From Pseudomonas pergaminensis (GTDB lineage Bacteria; Pseudomonadota; Gammaproteobacteria; Pseudomonadales; Pseudomonadaceae), in contig NZ_CP078013.2 of NCBI RefSeq assembly GCF_024112395.2, positions 5,612,501 to 5,676,500 on the forward strand: a DNA stretch of 64,000 nucleotides, in the 5' to 3' direction. The notes beneath the pieces are model-generated. The model made no database searches. It was not told where the DNA came from and saw nothing but the letters and a program-made list of their open reading frames with translations. The position numbers and the translations under genes are program-made. Below are positions 54,436-64,000 of the stretch, in pieces. Position 1 is the first letter of the stretch; each line of letters starts with the position of its first letter.

Positions 54436-54840
54436 TCATGGGCGCGCTTCGCGTGCCCTGCCACTCCATCCCGGTGCCGGCTGCATGACCAGCACCAGGC
54501 CGGAGAACCCTAGCACAAGATAGCTGAACAGCTGCCAGCGCAACGCCTCCGGCAGCCAGACATGCACCACGCAAAACATTGCGCACGCATACAGCGCCAT
54601 CAACAGCAGTTGCCCGCGAATATCCCGCCATAGACTCCCCAAGCCCTCGGCCTTGACCAGCACCAACGCCTGGAGCGTCACGCACGCCGCCGCGAAACCC
54701 ACCAGCAACGCGCTGAGCAATCCATCGATCTCATCGATCAGCAACGGTGCCAGGCCAATAAGGCCCAGCGCCGGCAGTACACCAATATGCAACAACCACA
54801 GGCCGCCGACCCAAAGCATCTGGGAAAGCTGCCAAAGCAT
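54436..54840 (-). CDS. Small inner-membrane protein (DUF4149-like)
   Basis: 134 residues if it starts at the ATG at 54840 (MLWQLSQMLWVGG); a longer frame to 54888 would overlap greA. Four hydrophobic segments (about 5-24, 37-58, 72-92, 96-115) with short loops. The GGLWLLHIGVLPAL segment resembles DUF4149. Function unknown. The ATG directly follows a strong hairpin and has no clear ribosome binding site, so translation may depend on greA read-through. Confidence 0.65.
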   Translation of the reverse strand: MLWQLSQMLWVGGLWLLHIGVLPALGLIGLAPLLIDEIDGLLSALLVGFAAACVTLQALVLVKAEGLGSLWRDIRGQLLLMALYACAMFCVVHVWLPEALRWQLFSYLVLGFSGLVLVMQPAPGWSGRAREARP

Positions 54841-54863
54841 GGCGCCCGCACGAAGCGGGCGCC
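54841..54863 (-). other. Strong hairpin between greA and the membrane-protein gene
   Basis: Nine-base-pair stem GGCGCCCGC/GCGGGCGCC with a five-base loop. It begins 5 bases after the greA stop and touches the next ATG. No T-run follows, so it is not a classical terminator. Confidence 0.7.
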
Positions 54864-54868
54864 GCCTT

Positions 54869-55341
54869 TCAGACGTGACGAACTTCAACGATCTCGTACT
54901 CGATTACGCCGCCTGGCGTCTTCACAGCCACCACATCGCCCTCTTCCTTGGCAATCAAGGCGCGGGCAAGTGGGGAACCGACAGAAATCTTGCCGAGTTT
55001 AAAGTCAGCCTCATCTTCGCCAACGATGTGATAGACCACACTTTCGTCAGTCTCGACGTTGGCGATTTCCACAGTCGTGCCGAAAATCACCTTGCCAGTC
55101 TTCGGAATGGTCGTCACGTCGATGACCACCGAGTTCTGCAGGCGGCCTTCGATGTCACGGATCCGCGCCTCGACCATACCCTGCTGCTCGCGGGCAGCAT
55201 GGTATTCGGCGTTTTCCTTCAGGTCACCCAGCTCGCGGGCCGTACCGATGTCCTGGCTCAGCTTTGGACGTACGACCTTGGTCAGATGGGCGTGCTCCTC
55301 TTCCAGGGCCTTAAAGCCCTGGACGGTCATTGGGTATTTGG

Positions 55342-55345
<4 letters not shown>
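54869..55345 (-). CDS. greA: Transcription elongation factor GreA
   Basis: 158 residues. An N-terminal coiled coil (about 1-75) with acidic tip residues in [15 protein letters not shown] inserts into the polymerase secondary channel, as DksA does. A C-terminal FKBP-like domain follows. It rescues backtracked polymerase by stimulating transcript cleavage. ATGA overlap with carB. Confidence 0.97.
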
Positions 55346-58563
<3,218 letters not shown>

Positions 58564-58622
58564 GGGTTTGTCACTCAAATCCGCAGGTCAGTCGGCAAGC
58601 CGTCTTGAACAATCTTTGAAGA

Positions 58623-58661
58623 GCCTGCGGGGGCCACCGAGATCCGGGGCCGCCCGCAGGC
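58623..58661 (-). other. Hairpin in the carA-carB gap
   Basis: GCCTGCGGG (58623-58631) pairs with CCCGCAGGC (58653-58661). It lies just past the carA stop in a 105-bp gap. With no T-run after it, it may stabilise or help process the carAB mRNA. Confidence 0.6.
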
Positions 58662-58668
58662 CGCTCAG

Positions 58669-59805
58669 TCAGCGTCGCTTGGCCATCTCATTGATGAAAC
58701 GGTCGAACAGCGGCGCTACGTCGTTCGGGCCCGGGCTGGCTTCAGGGTGGCCCTGGAAGCTGAACGCGCTCTTATCGGTGCGCTCGATACCCTGCAGCGA
58801 ACCGTCGAACAGCGACTTGTGAATGGCGCGCACGTTGCTCGGCAAGGTGGCTTCATCTACCGCAAAACCGTGGTTCTGGCTGGTGATCATCACAACGCCG
58901 GTGTCCAGGTCTTGCACAGGGTGGTTGGCACCGTGGTGGCCGTGCCCCATTTTCAGGGTCTTGGCGCCGGAGGCCAGGGCCAGCAACTGGTGGCCGAGGC
59001 AGATACCGAATACTGGAATCTCGGTTTCCAGCACGTCCTTGATCGCCTGGATAGCGTAGTCGCAAGGTTCAGGGTCACCCGGGCCGTTGGACAAGAACAC
59101 GCCGTCCGGTTGCAGGGCGAGCACGTCGCTGGCCGGGGTTTGCGCCGGCACCACGGTCACGCGGCAACCGCGCTCGACCAGCATGCGCAGGATGTTGTAC
59201 TTCACACCGTAGTCGTAGGCGACCACGTGGTAAGGCAACTCGGCAGCATCGATGGTCGCGTGGCTGTCCGTCTTCAAGTCCCAGACCGTGGAGCGCCACT
59301 CGTACTTCTCTTTGACGCTGACGACTTTCGCCAGGTCCATGCCCTTCAGGCCAGGGAAGCCTTGCGCTGCGGCAATCGCCGCCTCTTCGGAAATATTGTC
59401 ACCGACCATGATACAGCCGTTCTGCGAGCCTTTTTCACGCAGGATGCGTGTCAGGCGGCGCGTATCGATACCAGCGATCGCCACAACGTTGTTGGCTTTC
59501 AAGTAATCGGACAGCGACATCGTGTTACGCCAGTTGCTCGCAACCAGTGGCAGGTCGCGAATCACCAGACCGGCCGACCAGACACGATCAGACTCGACAT
59601 CTTCCGGTGTAGTACCGGTGTTGCCGATGTGCGGATAGGTCAGGGTAACGATCTGTTGGGCGTAGGAAGGATCGGTAAGGATTTCCTGATAGCCGGTCAT
59701 GGCAGTGTTAAACACCACCTCTCCAACGGTCTGACCGTCGGCTCCAATGGCTTCGCCGCGAAAAATGCTGCCATCAGCAAGGGCGAGTATGGCTGGCTTA
59801 GTCAA
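58669..59805 (-). CDS. carA: Carbamoyl-phosphate synthase small (glutaminase) subunit
   Basis: 378 residues from a TTG at 59805 preceded by GGGAGG with a 5-base spacer. The class I amidotransferase triad is visible: catalytic Cys in [13 protein letters not shown] and His/Glu in [10 protein letters not shown]. It supplies ammonia from glutamine to CarB. Its start overlaps the stop of a leader reading frame (TTGA). Confidence 0.97.
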   Translation of the reverse strand: MTKPAILALADGSIFRGEAIGADGQTVGEVVFNTAMTGYQEILTDPSYAQQIVTLTYPHIGNTGTTPEDVESDRVWSAGLVIRDLPLVASNWRNTMSLSDYLKANNVVAIAGIDTRRLTRILREKGSQNGCIMVGDNISEEAAIAAAQGFPGLKGMDLAKVVSVKEKYEWRSTVWDLKTDSHATIDAAELPYHVVAYDYGVKYNILRMLVERGCRVTVVPAQTPASDVLALQPDGVFLSNGPGDPEPCDYAIQAIKDVLETEIPVFGICLGHQLLALASGAKTLKMGHGHHGANHPVQDLDTGVVMITSQNHGFAVDEATLPSNVRAIHKSLFDGSLQGIERTDKSAFSFQGHPEASPGPNDVAPLFDRFINEMAKRR

Positions 59806-59924
59806 GAAGACCTCCCGTAAATAAAGCCTGAAAGGGCGATCGCAGGTTGTAAAAAAGCGGAGTGACGTATGGACACGTCACCCCGCTTCTTCACTGAATT
59901 ATTCTGCGCGCTTTTAGTGGACAC
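59802..59924 (-). CDS. Possible leader reading frame upstream of carA
   Basis: A 40-codon frame opening with GTG at 59924 ([15 protein letters not shown]) and ending at a TGA that overlaps the carA TTG. It runs straight through the terminator hairpin and ends with codons covering the carA ribosome binding site. No clear ribosome binding site was found for the GTG; one of the internal GTGs could also be used. A translated short leader has been reported for P. aeruginosa carA; equivalence is my inference. Confidence 0.35.
   Translation of the reverse strand: MSTKSAQNNSVKKRGDVSIRHSAFLQPAIALSGFIYGRSS
59851..59888 (-). terminator. Intrinsic terminator in the carA leader (attenuator)
   Basis: In RNA: stem of about 14 pairs, AAGCGGGGUGACGU with ACGUCACUCCGCUU (one G-U), six-base loop, then a U-run. 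It ends 45 bases before the carA start, with carA as its only downstream gene, so it must act by attenuation. Confidence 0.85.
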
Positions 59925-60017
59925 ACTAAAGCTGTAGCTTACAGAAAAAGGCTTTTTTGGTCCACCGCTAATGAGCCTTAAAGGCAGGGGAATGCGACAG
60001 GGCGTCGCTTAGCGGGT

Positions 60018-60050
60018 AAAAACGGGGCCTAAGCATAAGCTTGAGACCCC
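60018..60050 (-). terminator. Terminator of dapB
   Basis: Arms 60039-60050 and 60024-60034 (GGGGTCTCAAGC with GCTTAGGCCCC, one bulge), followed by five Ts on the minus strand; six Ts flank it on the plus strand as well. Confidence 0.8.
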
Positions 60051-60064
60051 TTTTTTGCTACTGA

Positions 60065-62006
<1,942 letters not shown>

Positions 62007-62322
62007 AAGTCTTTGCACTCTTAAGGACGTTCAGCCAGACCCTCCTGAGCCCTGCCAAACTCGTTGAGCCCCAATACAGGCCCGGACCCAACTCACGTCA
62101 ATTCAACGATCCTGGTCATTACTACTTTTAGCCAGGTACCCGGCCAAAATGCGGTATTTATTGCTCGGAAAGCAGGAGCATTCCCGATCACACCGCCAGC
62201 ACCCGAACACTGTCGCATGCTGTAAAAATTCACATACCCCAGACACGCCAACGCGGGAGCAAGCTCCCGCGCGGCGACATCCTACCAGTCACCGCTTGAT
62301 AGCGGTCAACCGGGCGACCAAC
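62007..62322. other. dnaK-dnaJ spacer with a REP-like palindrome
   Basis: A 316-bp gap without a coding frame that I can support. It contains the short palindrome GCGGGAGC/GCTCCCGC at 62252-62271 (two-base loop), typical of Pseudomonas REP cores. The rest shows no clear promoter or terminator by eye. Confidence 0.6.

Positions 62323-64000
<1,678 letters not shown>

Overview
This window reads as core chromosome of a fluorescent pseudomonad, most likely the Pseudomonas fluorescens group. The basis is recognisable gene sequences, gene order and RNA genes found only in Pseudomonas: a PrrF iron sRNA, and CrcZ beside cbrAB. No prophage, transposase, CRISPR array or obvious genomic island is visible. 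From memory, the gene order follows the PAO1 segment from about PA4691 to PA4761, with many genes of that segment absent here.

Layout. 1-9754 (mostly minus strand): msrPQ (periplasmic methionine sulfoxide repair; msrQ runs off the left edge), pssA (phosphatidylserine synthesis), ilvIHC (branched-chain amino acids) behind a long leader with a good sigma-70 promoter, then yqcC, lpoP and mrcB (PBP1b and its lipoprotein activator). 9873-12333 (plus): a phosphotransferase/kinase fusion, a pentapeptide-repeat protein and a TfoX C-terminal-domain protein. 12412-15747: an iron/haem block with a Fur-box promoter, prrF, haem ABC importer genes hmuTUV and a small Rieske protein. 15744-17626 (minus): sfsA and an aminotransferase.

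17946-24547 (plus): dksA-gluQ, then cbrX-cbrA-cbrB and CrcZ. This is the carbon/nitrogen control module: CbrB should drive CrcZ from a sigma-54 promoter, and CrcZ titrates Hfq/Crc. 24699-37505 (plus): pcnB-folK, panB-panC, pgi, acs, an MpaB-family protein, a methyltransferase and a large DUF748 envelope protein. 37779-53150 (minus): a BON-domain protein, then the translation/RNA block pnp, rpsO, truB, rbfA, infB, nusA, rimP, tRNA-fMet, tRNA-Leu, secG, followed by tpiA, glmM, folP and ftsH. 53351-64000: rlmE diverging from yhbY, then (minus) a small membrane protein, greA, carB, carA, dapB, dnaJ and the 3' part of dnaK.

I found no wholly new system. The most interesting signals are regulatory: (1) the CbrB-site, sigma-54 and CrcZ architecture; (2) an unannotated-looking sigma-54 promoter with paired upstream repeats in front of the BON-domain gene; (3) an open reading frame in the carA leader that runs through an intrinsic terminator and overlaps the carA start; (4) a possible branched-chain leader peptide before ilvI; (5) a Hfq/Crc-type A-rich motif beside the acs ribosome binding site; (6) small losses relative to PAO1, namely panD, the haem receptor and cytoplasmic haem carrier, and the second prrF copy.
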